This document shows, piece by piece, positions 1 to 8,564 of a stretch of 64,000 nt of DNA. Made by a program: the position numbers and the translations under genes. Every line of letters begins with the position of its first letter. The stretch's first letter is position 1. The notes beneath the pieces are model-generated. The model saw only the letters and a list, made by a program, of their open reading frames with translations. It did not search any database and was not told the origin of the DNA. The stretch comes from Frigoribacterium faeni (GTDB lineage: Bacteria > Actinomycetota > Actinomycetes > Actinomycetales > Microbacteriaceae): contig NZ_BJUV01000002.1 of the NCBI RefSeq assembly GCF_007988805.1, forward strand, positions 100,988-164,987, in the 5' to 3' direction.

Positions 1-459
1 TTCAGCGACGAGCAGGTCGCCGACATGGCCGCCTACATCGCGTCGCTCGCTCCCGGACCGGCGATCCCCGCAGACGAGTATCTGCAGGCCGACGGTGACA
101 CGACCAACGGCGCCGAGCTCTTCCGCATCAACTGCGCCATGTGCCACAACGTCGCCGGCGCCGGAGGTGCTCTGACACAGGGCAAGTTCGCTCCCGCCCT
201 CGACGGCGTGGCTTCGAACCACATCTACGAGGCCATGCTGACCGGCCCGCAGAACATGCCCGTCTTCAACGACATGAACCTGTCGCCGCAGGACAAGGCC
301 GACATCATCACGTACCTCAAGTACCTGGAGAACAACCCGTCCCCCGGCGGGTTCGAGCTGGGGAGCCTCGGCCCTGTCGCCGAGGGACTCTTCATCTGGA
401 TCTTCGGACTCGGAGCGATCGTGGCCGTGACCATCTGGCTCACCGCCCGATCCAACTAG
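1..459 (+). CDS. qcrC: Cytochrome bc1 complex diheme cytochrome c subunit QcrC, 3' part
   Basis: The reading frame is open from the first base, so the gene starts upstream and only its last 152 codons are here. QcrC passes electrons from the Rieske protein directly to the CuA site of the aa3 oxidase, replacing soluble cytochrome c in the actinobacterial supercomplex. A haem c site CAMCH lies at bases 133-147, which would be the second of the two haems, and a Met in NMPVF near base 257 is a likely axial ligand. A single hydrophobic helix at the C-terminus (about the last 25 residues, ending TARSN) anchors the protein. qcrA follows after 34 bases, so qcrCAB form an operon. Confidence 0.95.
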   Translation, partial: FSDEQVADMAAYIASLAPGPAIPADEYLQADGDTTNGAELFRINCAMCHNVAGAGGALTQGKFAPALDGVASNHIYEAMLTGPQNMPVFNDMNLSPQDKADIITYLKYLENNPSPGGFELGSLGPVAEGLFIWIFGLGAIVAVTIWLTARSN

Positions 460-493
460 TCGCTCTCCCGTACTTCACCGAAAGGCATAACCC

Positions 494-1561
494 ATGGCAC
501 AGCACGACGACGAGGCCCCGATCACGGGCTCGGCTGTCGAGAGGCACGAGCCTCGACAGGTGTCGGCCGGAACGGCCGTCGTCTCTGCCGACGTCTTCGA
601 GAATCCGGGCGAGCCGCCGCACCGCGATCGCGTCACGGACATCGATCCCAAGGCCGAGAAGCGCGCCGAGCGCCAGGTCAGCATCTGGTTCTTCCTCTCG
701 ATCGTCGGCAGCATCGCCGCCATCGGGGCCTACATCGCGTTCCCCATCACGTCGGGTGACTCGAGCTCCGTCCGACTGAACAACCTGTTCCTCGGCCTCG
801 GTATCGCGCTCGGACTCCTCTCCGTCGGCATCGGGGCCGTGCACTGGTCCAAGACGCTGATGCCGGCTCGCGAGATCACGGAGATGCGTCACAGCACGCG
901 GGGCACCGACGAGACCCGAGAGAAGGCCGTCGAGGTCTTCGCCCTCGGAAACCAGGAGTCCGGCTTCGGACGACGCACCCTGATCCGCAACAGCCTCATC
1001 GGCGCGCTCGTCGCGACGCCGCTCCCCGCCGTCGTCCTCTTCCGCGACCTCGCTCCTGCGGAAGACCCGAACGAGGTGCTGCGCCACACCCTCTGGGAGG
1101 AGGGCACGCACCTCGCGATGGACCCCTCCGGAGCACGGATCCGCGCCTCCGACATCACGCTGGGCTCCGTCTTCCACGTGATCCCCGAATCTCTCAACGA
1201 GTCCGAGCACCTGCTCGAAGAGAAAGCCAAGGCCGCAGTCCTGCTGATGCGCCTCAAGCCGGAAGACCTCAACATTCCGGAAGGACGCGAGGGCTGGCAG
1301 TACGACGGCATCGTCGCGTACTCCAAGATCTGCACGCACGTCGGCTGCCCTGTGGCCCTGTACGAACAGCAGACCCACCACCTGCTCTGCCCCTGCCACC
1401 AGTCGACCTTCGACGTGACGAACAACTGCGAAGTGATCTTCGGACCGGCCAAGCGGCCCCTCCCGCAGCTGCCCATCGCTGTCGACGCCGATGGTTACCT
1501 CATCGCGCAGAGTGATTTCCACGAGCCCGTGGGCCCGAGCTACTGGGAGCGCGCCAAGTGA
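494..1561 (+). CDS. qcrA: Cytochrome bc1 complex Rieske iron-sulfur subunit QcrA
   Basis: 355-residue Rieske 2Fe-2S protein that takes an electron from menaquinol at the Qo site of cytochrome b and hands it to QcrC. As is usual for actinobacteria it has three N-terminal membrane helices (about residues 62-83, 95-119 and 167-186) instead of one. The cluster-binding boxes are clear: CTHVGC at residues 280-285 and CPCH at 299-302. The ATG start follows a weak purine-rich site (GAAAGG). The stop TGA overlaps the GTG start of qcrB (GTGA), which indicates translational coupling. Confidence 0.97.
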   Translation: MAQHDDEAPITGSAVERHEPRQVSAGTAVVSADVFENPGEPPHRDRVTDIDPKAEKRAERQVSIWFFLSIVGSIAAIGAYIAFPITSGDSSSVRLNNLFLGLGIALGLLSVGIGAVHWSKTLMPAREITEMRHSTRGTDETREKAVEVFALGNQESGFGRRTLIRNSLIGALVATPLPAVVLFRDLAPAEDPNEVLRHTLWEEGTHLAMDPSGARIRASDITLGSVFHVIPESLNESEHLLEEKAKAAVLLMRLKPEDLNIPEGREGWQYDGIVAYSKICTHVGCPVALYEQQTHHLLCPCHQSTFDVTNNCEVIFGPAKRPLPQLPIAVDADGYLIAQSDFHEPVGPSYWERAK

Positions 1562-3219
1562 TCACCACCACCCCTGCACCGGAGACCGAGACCAAGCCGT
1601 CGAACACGACGACCACCGTCCCGGCCTTCGCCCCGACGAAGACGAATCGGTTCTTCGGCGCCGCGGCGAACTACGTCGACGAGCGCACGAGCATGTCGGG
1701 CCTCGTCAAAGAGGTCGGACGCAAGATCTTCCCCGACCACTGGTCGTTCATGCTCGGCGAGGTCGCCCTCTACTCGTTCGTGGTCATCCTGCTCTCGGGC
1801 ACGTTCCTGACGTTCTTCTTCCAGCCGTCGATGGCCGAGGTCAACTACAACGGCTCGTACGTGCCGCTGAAGGGCCTGAACATGTCGGCGGCCATGGCGT
1901 CGACCCTCGACATCTCCTTCGACATCCGCGGTGGGCTGCTCTTCCGTCAGATCCACCACTGGGCGGCTCTGCTGTTCGTGGCCGCGATCATGCTGCACAT
2001 GCTGCGCGTGTACTTCACGGGCGCATTCCGCAAGCCGCGGGAGATCAACTGGGTCGTCGGCTTCACCCTCTGGGTGCTCGCGATGGCCGAGGGCTTCACG
2101 GGCTACTCCCTCCCCGACGACCTGCTCTCCGGAAACGGCGCGCGGATCATCGACGGCATGGTGAAGGGCATCCCGGTCATCGGCGTCTGGATCTCCTACC
2201 TGCTGTTCGGCGGCGAGTTCCCTGGTACGGACATGGTGGGCCGCTTCTACTCGCTGCACATCATGCTGCTGCCGGCGCTGCTCATCGCGCTCCTCGGCGT
2301 GCACCTGCTCCTGCTCATCATCAACAAGCACACGCAGTGGGCGGGCCCCGGCAAGACGAACGAGAACGTGGTGGGCGTGCCGGTCATGCCGGTGTTCGCT
2401 GCCAAGGCCGGTGGATTCTTCTTCATCGTCTTCGGTGTCATCGTCCTCATCGCCTCCCTCTTCACGATCAACCCGATCTGGAACTACGGTCCGTACGACC
2501 CCTCCCCCGTGTCGGCCGGTACACAGCCGGACTGGTACATCGGATTCGCCGACGGGGCCCTGCGGCTCGTTCCGCCGGGGTGGGAGTTCGTGGCGTTCGG
2601 ATACACGGTCTCGATGAACATCCTGGCTCCCATCGCCGTCCTGGTGGTCTTCATCCTCGCCGTCCTGCTCTACCCCTTCCTCGAAGCGTGGATCACGGGC
2701 GACAAGCGGGAGCACCACATCCTCGACCGTCCTCGCAACGCTCCGACACGCACCGCCATCGGCGCCGCCGGCATCGTCGTGTACGCCAGCCTCTGGGCGG
2801 CTGCGAGCTCGGACCTGATGGCCACCCACTTCCATCTGTCTCTGAACTACGTCATCCACGCAGTCCAGGCGTGCTTGATCCTCGGACCGTTCGTGGCCTT
2901 CTGGATCACCAAGCGCGTCTGCCTGGGTCTGCAGAAGAAGGACCGTGAGATCGCCCTCCACGGATACGAGTCCGGACGCATCGTCCGACTGCCGGGTGGG
3001 GAGTTCGTCGAGGTCCACGAGCAGCTCGACGAGTACGAGCGCTGGCGACTCCTCAACTTCACGGAGTACGAGCCGCTCATGATCCGTCCGAATGCGAACG
3101 GTCAGATCTCGCCCGTGCAGAAGCTCCGTGCGTCGATGTCCTCTTTCTTCTTCGAGGATCGCATCGCCCCGGTGAAGCGTTCGGAGATCGAAGCGCCCCA
3201 CCACGACGACAGCCACTGA
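1558..3219 (+). CDS. qcrB: Cytochrome bc1 complex cytochrome b subunit QcrB
   Basis: 553-residue membrane subunit that binds both b haems and forms the menaquinol oxidation and reduction sites. Haem ligand pairs are H133/H147 and H234/H249 on two helices. The Qo-site motif appears as PDWY at residues 324-327, the actinobacterial form of PEWY. The protein is longer than mitochondrial cytochrome b because of a charged C-terminal cytoplasmic extension (about residues 440-553), a feature of actinobacterial QcrB. The start is GTG at the GTGA overlap with qcrA. A strong terminator hairpin follows the stop codon, so the qcr operon ends here. Confidence 0.97.
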   Translation: MITTTPAPETETKPSNTTTTVPAFAPTKTNRFFGAAANYVDERTSMSGLVKEVGRKIFPDHWSFMLGEVALYSFVVILLSGTFLTFFFQPSMAEVNYNGSYVPLKGLNMSAAMASTLDISFDIRGGLLFRQIHHWAALLFVAAIMLHMLRVYFTGAFRKPREINWVVGFTLWVLAMAEGFTGYSLPDDLLSGNGARIIDGMVKGIPVIGVWISYLLFGGEFPGTDMVGRFYSLHIMLLPALLIALLGVHLLLLIINKHTQWAGPGKTNENVVGVPVMPVFAAKAGGFFFIVFGVIVLIASLFTINPIWNYGPYDPSPVSAGTQPDWYIGFADGALRLVPPGWEFVAFGYTVSMNILAPIAVLVVFILAVLLYPFLEAWITGDKREHHILDRPRNAPTRTAIGAAGIVVYASLWAAASSDLMATHFHLSLNYVIHAVQACLILGPFVAFWITKRVCLGLQKKDREIALHGYESGRIVRLPGGEFVEVHEQLDEYERWRLLNFTEYEPLMIRPNANGQISPVQKLRASMSSFFFEDRIAPVKRSEIEAPHHDDSH

Positions 3220-3232
3220 GTCTCGGCTCTGA

Positions 3233-3269
3233 GAAGGCCCGGCCACCCCTCACGGGAGGCCGGGCCTTC
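3233..3269 (+). terminator. Rho-independent terminator of qcrCAB
   Basis: Perfect 12-bp stem GAAGGCCCGGCC / GGCCGGGCCTTC with a 13-base loop, followed by TTCTTC. It begins 14 bases after the qcrB stop codon. Confidence 0.85.
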
Positions 3270-3642
3270 TTCTTCCCCCGGGGCCCAGAACGTTCCATGC
3301 CCGTCTCGGGCGAACCGCCGTCATCGTTCCACCCGCCGGCTGTTCGCCCGTTCTCCCCCACGAGGACGGAACCATCAGGGGACGGCCCGCACGATTCTCG
3401 GACTCGCGCCTCTACCCTGCTCGAGGTCTGTGATGAGCTGCGGGGTCCGTCGCCTTCACACCGCTGAGGAGTGAGTGATCGACTCCACACCGATCGCGCC
3501 TCCTCCACCCTTCGTCGGGCGAACGGATTCGCCTGCATCGCACCAGGATGCGACGGAGGCACGCCAGCTCTCCTTCCGGACGGCGTGACGCCTCTGCCCG
3601 CCGGGACGGCCTCGAGCAGTCCCCGGAACGCCCGCCCGGGCC

Positions 3643-3702
3643 CGCTGGTGCCCTGCCGGGGCCGCTGGTGCCCTGCCGGGGTCGCTGGTCTCCTGTCGGG
3701 GT
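3643..3702. repeat. Three tandem 20-bp repeats
   Basis: Units at 3643-3662, 3663-3682 and 3683-3702, consensus CGCTGGTGCCCTGCCGGGGY. The first two differ only at the last base; the third is diverged at three positions. Non-coding as far as can be seen. Confidence 0.85.
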
Positions 3703-4058
3703 CCTCACGCCTGTAAGAATCGGTGGGCGCGAGGCGGGGTCAGTGGGCCGGTTCCCGCAGGTCGTGCTGTGCGGGGTCTCGATCGGGGACCGCGGTGCCT
3801 GACTGGCAACCCATCGACGGCGCAGCCTGCTAAGACGCGTCCGAGGTTGGAATGCCTGGAGCGGATCTCCTTCCATGCCCTGGTCCAGCGCGGCCATGCA
3901 CGCCACTCGTGAGGCTGACACCTCGACGTCACCTGATCCCGCGACCCGGACTGGTGGCGGCGCGGCGGGTAGCCGAACGGGACCACGCTGCAGACATGAC
4001 GGTTCCGTAGATGCACGACATCACGTCTCGTCCAGCACATCGCCTCGTCGTCGCGTCT

Positions 4059-4130
4059 GTGCCGACGCCCGTGCCGACGCCCGTGCCGACGCCCGTGGCT
4101 GTGGCTGTGGCTGTGGCTGTGGCTGCGGCT
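4059..4130. repeat. Compound microsatellite: 12-bp x3 followed by 6-bp x6
   Basis: Three perfect copies of GTGCCGACGCCC (4059-4094) pass directly into five perfect copies of GTGGCT plus one GCGGCT (4095-4130). This kind of array changes length by replication slippage and would make a useful strain marker. Confidence 0.9.
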
Positions 4131-4525
4131 CTACGACGCAACCCCGTGCACGGCAGGGGCGGGAGTCGGTGGCACCCAGCGGGCGCTGAGCGTCCCGGTG
4201 GAGTCCACCTGGATGCGCCTGCTGCTCGCCGCCAGGCACGCCGGTTTACCGGCCCGTCTCGCCCCGGGGATGCCCTTAGCCCAGAACCGATCGCAGCAGT
4301 GTTTCCGTCACAATCGGCAGTCGTGCCGAAGCATGGTGGCCTGAGGCTCGCCTTCGAGCGTCTCCGCCCTTGCGGCGGGGCGGCCGCTGTCGGACGGCCC
4401 GCTCTCGTGCTCTCGCGCTCTCGCAGGCCATCGCTGACGCTTGTCGGTCGTCGACGAGTCCAGGCGATGCACAGCACTGCGACGATCGCCGCAGCGATCG
4501 ACCAACGGCCTGACGGCTGCATGCC

Positions 4526-4623
4526 CGCGCACCGCCTCCCGCGCACCGCCTCCCGCGCACCGCCTCCCGCGCACCGCCTCCCGCGCACCGCCTCCCGCCC
4601 ACCGCCTCCCGCGCACCGCCTCC
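4526..4623. repeat. Seven tandem 14-bp repeats (CGCGCACCGCCTCC)
   Basis: Head-to-tail units from 4526 to 4623. Six are identical and the sixth in order (4596-4609) has one change, CGCCCACC. A degenerate eighth unit follows. There are no spacers, so this is a minisatellite and not a CRISPR array. The unit closely resembles one arm of the long hairpin at 63866-63909. Confidence 0.9.
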
Positions 4624-4762
4624 CCTGCAGCACCTCCCCTCCGACAGCGAGTCGCCGTCTTGCGAGGCATGGTGGCCGCAGCCGCTCCCTCACTCGATGG
4701 ATCTTGCGAGCTCACGGCTGTTCGGACGTCGTCGACATCTGAGGCTCCACCTCTTAATCCAA

Positions 4763-4794
4763 CAACGGCCCCCACCAGATGGAGGGGGCCGTTG
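4763..4794 (-). terminator. Terminator of ctaC-ctaD-ctaF
   Basis: 11-bp stem CAACGGCCCCC / GGGGGCCGTTG with a 10-base loop. On the minus strand it follows the ctaF stop by about 26 bases and is followed by TTGGATTAAG. Confidence 0.8.
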
Positions 4795-4820
4795 CCGCTC
4801 GTGCACGGGGATGTGAACCG

Positions 4821-5237
4821 TTAGTGCACGAAGTTGCCGCGGTAGTACTCGTAAACCCAACCCACGAGCGACACAGCTACCAGAGCCGCGCCGATGTAGA
4901 TGATCCACATACCAACCGCTAGAGCCAAGAATATCAGACCACAGGCGAAAGCCAAAAGTATGGGCCACCACGACCAGGGGCTGAAGTGCCCGAGCTCGGG
5001 ATCGGCGTCATCGATGTTCGCATCGAGACGGTCCTCGGGCAGCTCACCGCCCTGGGCGCCGTGCGAACGACCCATGTAGAAGGCCAGGAACACACTCAGC
5101 ATGCCGGCCAGGGGAATGGCGACCGTGCCGGCCCATTCGACCTTTCCGGTGTCGATGATGTTCCACACCGTGTAGACGGCGGCCATGAGGAAGAAGAAGA
5201 TCGCGAGGATCCAGAACAGCGTTGCGTTGGTCTTCAT
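4821..5237 (-). CDS. ctaF: Cytochrome c oxidase subunit 4, actinobacterial CtaF
   Basis: 138-residue small membrane subunit of the aa3 oxidase found only in actinobacteria, with two pairs of helices (about residues 5-27, 36-58, 88-111 and 113-130) separated by a charged loop rich in Asp and Glu. It has no redox centre; it stabilises the bcc-aa3 supercomplex. It ends in YEYYRGNFVH, typical of the family. The gene starts 7 bases after the ctaD stop, so it belongs to the cta operon. Confidence 0.93.
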   Translation of the reverse strand: MKTNATLFWILAIFFFLMAAVYTVWNIIDTGKVEWAGTVAIPLAGMLSVFLAFYMGRSHGAQGGELPEDRLDANIDDADPELGHFSPWSWWPILLAFACGLIFLALAVGMWIIYIGAALVAVSLVGWVYEYYRGNFVH

Positions 5238-5244
5238 CGGTCGC

Positions 5245-6990
5245 CTACTTCACCTTGTCACTGGCAGCGTCGTACGTCGGAGCGTCGGGAGCGTCCTTCA
5301 CCGGACCGATGCCGACGGGGAGGCCGGCCTCGGGGTGGTTCAGGTCGAACGCGGGCGACTCCGAGCGGATGCGCGGGATGGATGTGAAGTTGTGACGCGG
5401 CGGCGGGCACGAGGTGGCCCACTCGAGCGAGCGGGAGTAACCCCAGGGGTCGTTCACCTCGACCTTGGGAGCCCGACGAGCCGTGATGTACACGTTGTAG
5501 AGGAAGGGCAGGATCGACACGCCGAGGAGCATGGCTCCGATGGTCGACAGCTGGTTCATCCACGTGAAGTGGTCCTCGGGCTGATAGGTCGCGTACCGGC
5601 GGGGCATGCCCATGACGCCGAGCCAGTGCTGCACCAGGAACGTCGTGTGGAACCCGATGAAGAGCATCCAGAAGTGGATCTTGCCGAGACGCTCGTTGAG
5701 CATCTTGCCGGTCCACTTGGGCCACCAGAAGTAGAAGCCCGAGAACATCGCGAAGACGACGGTACCGAACACGACGTAGTGGAAGTGCGCCACGACGAAG
5801 TACGTGTCGGAGACGTGGAAGTCGAGGGGCGGCGAGGCGAGGATGACACCGGTCAGACCACCGAACGTGAAGGTGATCAGGAATCCGATCGCCCACAGCA
5901 TCGGCGTCTCGAAGGTGACCGATCCACGCCACATCGTGCCGATCCAGTTGAAGATCTTCACGCCCGTCGGCACGGCGATGAGCATCGTCATGAGCGAGAA
6001 GAACGGCAGGAGGACGGAGCCCGTGACGTACATGTGGTGAGCCCACACGGTCACCGACAGCGCGGCGATGGCGATGGTGGCGTAGACCAGCGTCTTGTAC
6101 CCGAAGATCGGCTTGCGGCTGAACACGGGAAGGACCTCGCTGATGATCCCGAAGAAGGGCAACGCGATGATGTAGACCTCGGGGTGACCGAAGAACCAGA
6201 ACAGGTGCTGCCACAGGATGGCTCCACCATTGGCGGGGTTGAACACCTGGGCGTCGAACACCCGGTCGAAGCCGAGGCCGAACAGGGCGGCGGCCAGGAC
6301 GGGGAACGCCATGATCACGAGGATCGCCGTGATCAGCGTGTTCCAGGTGAAGATGGGCATGCGCCACATCGTCATGCCGGGAGCGCGCATCGTCACGATG
6401 GTGGTGATGAAGTTCACGGCGCCGAGGATCGTGCTGAAGCCCGTCATGCCCAGGCCGAAGACCCAGAGGTTTCCACCTAACCCTGGCGAGAAGGTCGTAT
6501 CCGACAACGGCGCGTAGGCGAACCACCCGAACGACGCCGCGCCCTGCGGGGTGAGGAAGCCGGCCACGGCGATCAGCGAGCCGAAGAGGTACAGCCAGAA
6601 CGCGAAGCCGTTCAGTCGCGGGAAGGCGACGTCGGGGGCGCCGATCTGCAACGGCATGAGCACGTTCGCGAACCCGGAGAACAGGGGGGTCGCGAACATG
6701 AGCAGCATGATCGTGCCGTGCATGGTGAAGAGCTGGTTGTACTGCTCCTTGGTCTGCACGACGTCGAGACCGGGGGCGAAGAGCTGAGCGCGGATGATGA
6801 GCGCCATGACTCCGCCGAGGCAGAAGAAGAGGAACGAGGCGATCAGGTACATGTACCCGATGGTCTTGTGGTCGGTCGACGTGATCCAGCTGACGACGAC
6901 GTTGCCTTTTCGGCCGACCTTGGAGGCGCCGAAGTTCGGACCGGAGGAGGACGCTCCTCCGGTGGGACGGGTGGCGGTGGCTGAGCTCAT
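5245..6990 (-). CDS. ctaD: Cytochrome c oxidase subunit I CtaD
   Basis: 581-residue haem-copper oxidase core subunit that reduces oxygen at the haem a3/CuB site and pumps protons. Key motifs are HPEVY at about residue 268 (CuB His and the cross-linked Tyr of the active site), HH in WAHHMYV at about 318 (two more CuB ligands) and HFHY in [10 protein letters not shown] (haem a3 and haem a ligands). Twelve hydrophobic helices are expected and the hydrophobic profile fits. An N-terminal Ser/Gly-rich segment precedes the first helix. It lies 12 bases downstream of ctaC. Confidence 0.97.
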   Translation of the reverse strand: MSSATATRPTGGASSSGPNFGASKVGRKGNVVVSWITSTDHKTIGYMYLIASFLFFCLGGVMALIIRAQLFAPGLDVVQTKEQYNQLFTMHGTIMLLMFATPLFSGFANVLMPLQIGAPDVAFPRLNGFAFWLYLFGSLIAVAGFLTPQGAASFGWFAYAPLSDTTFSPGLGGNLWVFGLGMTGFSTILGAVNFITTIVTMRAPGMTMWRMPIFTWNTLITAILVIMAFPVLAAALFGLGFDRVFDAQVFNPANGGAILWQHLFWFFGHPEVYIIALPFFGIISEVLPVFSRKPIFGYKTLVYATIAIAALSVTVWAHHMYVTGSVLLPFFSLMTMLIAVPTGVKIFNWIGTMWRGSVTFETPMLWAIGFLITFTFGGLTGVILASPPLDFHVSDTYFVVAHFHYVVFGTVVFAMFSGFYFWWPKWTGKMLNERLGKIHFWMLFIGFHTTFLVQHWLGVMGMPRRYATYQPEDHFTWMNQLSTIGAMLLGVSILPFLYNVYITARRAPKVEVNDPWGYSRSLEWATSCPPPRHNFTSIPRIRSESPAFDLNHPEAGLPVGIGPVKDAPDAPTYDAASDKVK

Positions 6991-7002
6991 CGAACCTGTG
7001 CC

Positions 7003-7896
7003 TTACTTCTCGGAGTCTTCGGCGCCGGAGGCGACGGGCGCCTCGTTGTTCGGCTGGTTGGTGTTGGTGTTGTACTCGTCGCCGAGCAGACCGGTGTTGC
7101 CCTCGTCGGCGAGAGTCTGCTGGTAGGCGTCGTACTCGTCCTGACTGACGACCTTCACGTTGAACAGCATCAACGAGTGGTACTCGCCGCAGAGCTCGGC
7201 GCACTTCCCGGTGAAGGTGCCCTCCTTCTCGGGCGTGAAGTACATGTAGTTGGTCTTCCCGGGGATGGTGTCCTTCTTGTAGAGGAAGTCCACCACCCAG
7301 AACGAGTGCGCCACGTCGCGCGACTTGAGCTCGATCTCGACCGTCTTGTTGACCGGCAGGTAGAGGACGGGCAGCTGGCTCTCGTCGACCGTGCCGTCGG
7401 CTTCCTCTTGAGCCTGGATGCCCTGGTAGTAGGTGCTCTCGTCTTCGTTCTGCTGATCGATGTAGTTGAAGTCCCACGCCCAGCGCTTGGCGTACACGTC
7501 GATCTTGACGTCGGGGTTCGCGGTCGGCGCCTCGATGGCGGCCTGGTCGCGAGCCGTGAAGGCGAAGAAGCCGAGCACGAGGATCAGCGGCACGACCGTG
7601 TAGAAGATCTCGATCGGCAGGTTGTACCGGAGCTGCACCGGGAGGCCCGTCTGACCCTTGCGTCGGCGGTAGGCGATGGAGGCCCAGATGACCAGGCCCC
7701 ACACGATGAGACCGACGATGAGGAGGACGATCCACGAGGTGACCCAGAGACCGATGATGCTGTCGACGTGGTTCGTCGTCCCGGCCTCGGTCGGCAGCCA
7801 TCCCTGCAGCTGATCTTGCGTGCACCCTGCGAGCACGAGGGCCATGACGGCTGCCACGGGGATGGCGGCCCAACGAATACGGCGATGAGAACGCAC
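7003..7896 (-). CDS. ctaC: Cytochrome c oxidase subunit II CtaC
   Basis: 297-residue subunit that receives electrons from QcrC at its binuclear CuA centre. A lipoprotein signal (hydrophobic segment ending LVLAGC, Cys25) is followed by two membrane helices (about 50-75 and 95-115) and a periplasmic-side cupredoxin domain. The CuA motif CAELCGEYHSLM sits at about residues 234-245. The start is GTG at 7896 behind GAGAGG. First gene of ctaC-ctaD-ctaF. The Cys25 lipobox would be processed by LspA, encoded at 18696-19301. Confidence 0.96.
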   Translation of the reverse strand: MRSHRRIRWAAIPVAAVMALVLAGCTQDQLQGWLPTEAGTTNHVDSIIGLWVTSWIVLLIVGLIVWGLVIWASIAYRRRKGQTGLPVQLRYNLPIEIFYTVVPLILVLGFFAFTARDQAAIEAPTANPDVKIDVYAKRWAWDFNYIDQQNEDESTYYQGIQAQEEADGTVDESQLPVLYLPVNKTVEIELKSRDVAHSFWVVDFLYKKDTIPGKTNYMYFTPEKEGTFTGKCAELCGEYHSLMLFNVKVVSQDEYDAYQQTLADEGNTGLLGDEYNTNTNQPNNEAPVASGAEDSEK

Positions 7897-8029
7897 TGTT
7901 ACCTCTCGGATGACACGACTGCGGGGGGTGTTCCCAGTCTAGAAGGGGACTTACCTAGCCTACTCGCAGGTTGCCCCGCCCTCCGCACACAGCACGCCGC
8001 AATGTTCGACGCCGAACGACTTAACGGGA

Positions 8030-8062
8030 CCGGGGAGCCGCCCGGTACGGGCGGCTCCCCGG
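8030..8062 (-). terminator. Terminator of erpA
   Basis: Perfect 14-bp stem CCGGGGAGCCGCCC / GGGCGGCTCCCCGG with loop GGTAC, starting 21 bases after the erpA stop on the minus strand. It also separates erpA from the cta promoter region at 7897-8029. Confidence 0.8.
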
Positions 8063-8083
8063 GGGAACCAGAGCGAGAGAGGC

Positions 8084-8464
8084 TCAGTGGAAGCTGTCGC
8101 CGCAGGCGCAGCTGCCCTGAGCATTCGGGTTGTCGATCGTGAACCCCTGCTTCTGGATGGTGTCCTCGAAGTCGATGGCGGCACCATCGAGGTAGGGGAC
8201 GCTCATCTTGTCGACGACGACCTCGACACCGTCGTAGTCGACGGTGGCGTCGTTCTCGAGCAGTCGCTCGTCGAAGTAGAGCTGGTAGATGAGGCCGGAG
8301 CATCCGCCGGGCTGGACCGCGACACGGAGTCGCAGATCGTCACGGCCCTCCTGCGTCAGGAGGCTCTTGACCTTCCCTGCGGCGGTGTCGGTGAGCGTGA
8401 CGCCGTGGGCCGGTGTCGCGAGCGGAACGGCCGTGTCGACGATGGGAGTCGCTGTGTCGGTCAT
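8084..8464 (-). CDS. erpA: Iron-sulfur cluster insertion protein, HesB/IscA/ErpA family
   Basis: 126-residue A-type carrier that delivers Fe-S clusters to apoproteins. The three conserved cysteines of the family are present: one in GGCSGL and two in the C-terminal CAC of GSCACGDSF. The length matches the family (about 110-125). The ATG start at 8464 follows AAGGAGG at good spacing. A -10-like TACACT at 8512-8517 (minus strand) would give a leader of about 40 nt. Its position beside the cta operon fits support of respiratory metalloenzymes, but it has its own terminator. Confidence 0.93.
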   Translation of the reverse strand: MTDTATPIVDTAVPLATPAHGVTLTDTAAGKVKSLLTQEGRDDLRLRVAVQPGGCSGLIYQLYFDERLLENDATVDYDGVEVVVDKMSVPYLDGAAIDFEDTIQKQGFTIDNPNAQGSCACGDSFH

Positions 8465-8564
8465 GGAGCCTCCTTCGGGCGGATGTGAGCGCTGTGCACG
8501 CGTCGTCGACCAGTGTAAGCAGCGGAACCCCGGATTTGTTCCTGGCTCGCGCCTCCCCGGGTCG

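Larger units (their letters stand above)
3270..4762. other. 1.5 kb gene-free gap between convergent qcr and cta operons
   Basis: I see no supportable gene here. Open frames exist on both strands, but they overlap one another, lack a ribosome-binding site before a plausible start, show no domain and consist largely of translated simple repeats (for example VPTPVPTPV and VAVAVAVA). The stretch carries three separate tandem-repeat blocks (see 3643-3702, 4059-4130 and 4526-4623). It is unusually long for this otherwise tightly packed chromosome. It could be decayed DNA, a repeat-rich spacer between two heavily transcribed converging operons, or the site of an unrecognised RNA; the sequence does not decide. 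Confidence 0.6.

Noticed and set aside
4526..4623. Possible CRISPR array
   Set aside because: Repeats are 14 bp and directly adjacent without spacers; no cas genes are present.
3929..4742. Overlapping open frames of 108-254 codons in the qcr-cta gap
   Set aside because: They are translations of the tandem repeats, overlap each other on both strands and lack ribosome-binding sites and domains.
5258..7873. 871-codon frame on the same strand as ctaC-ctaD
   Set aside because: It runs across two clear oxidase genes in another frame and is Arg/His/Pro-rich, as frame-shifted reading of high-GC DNA always is.
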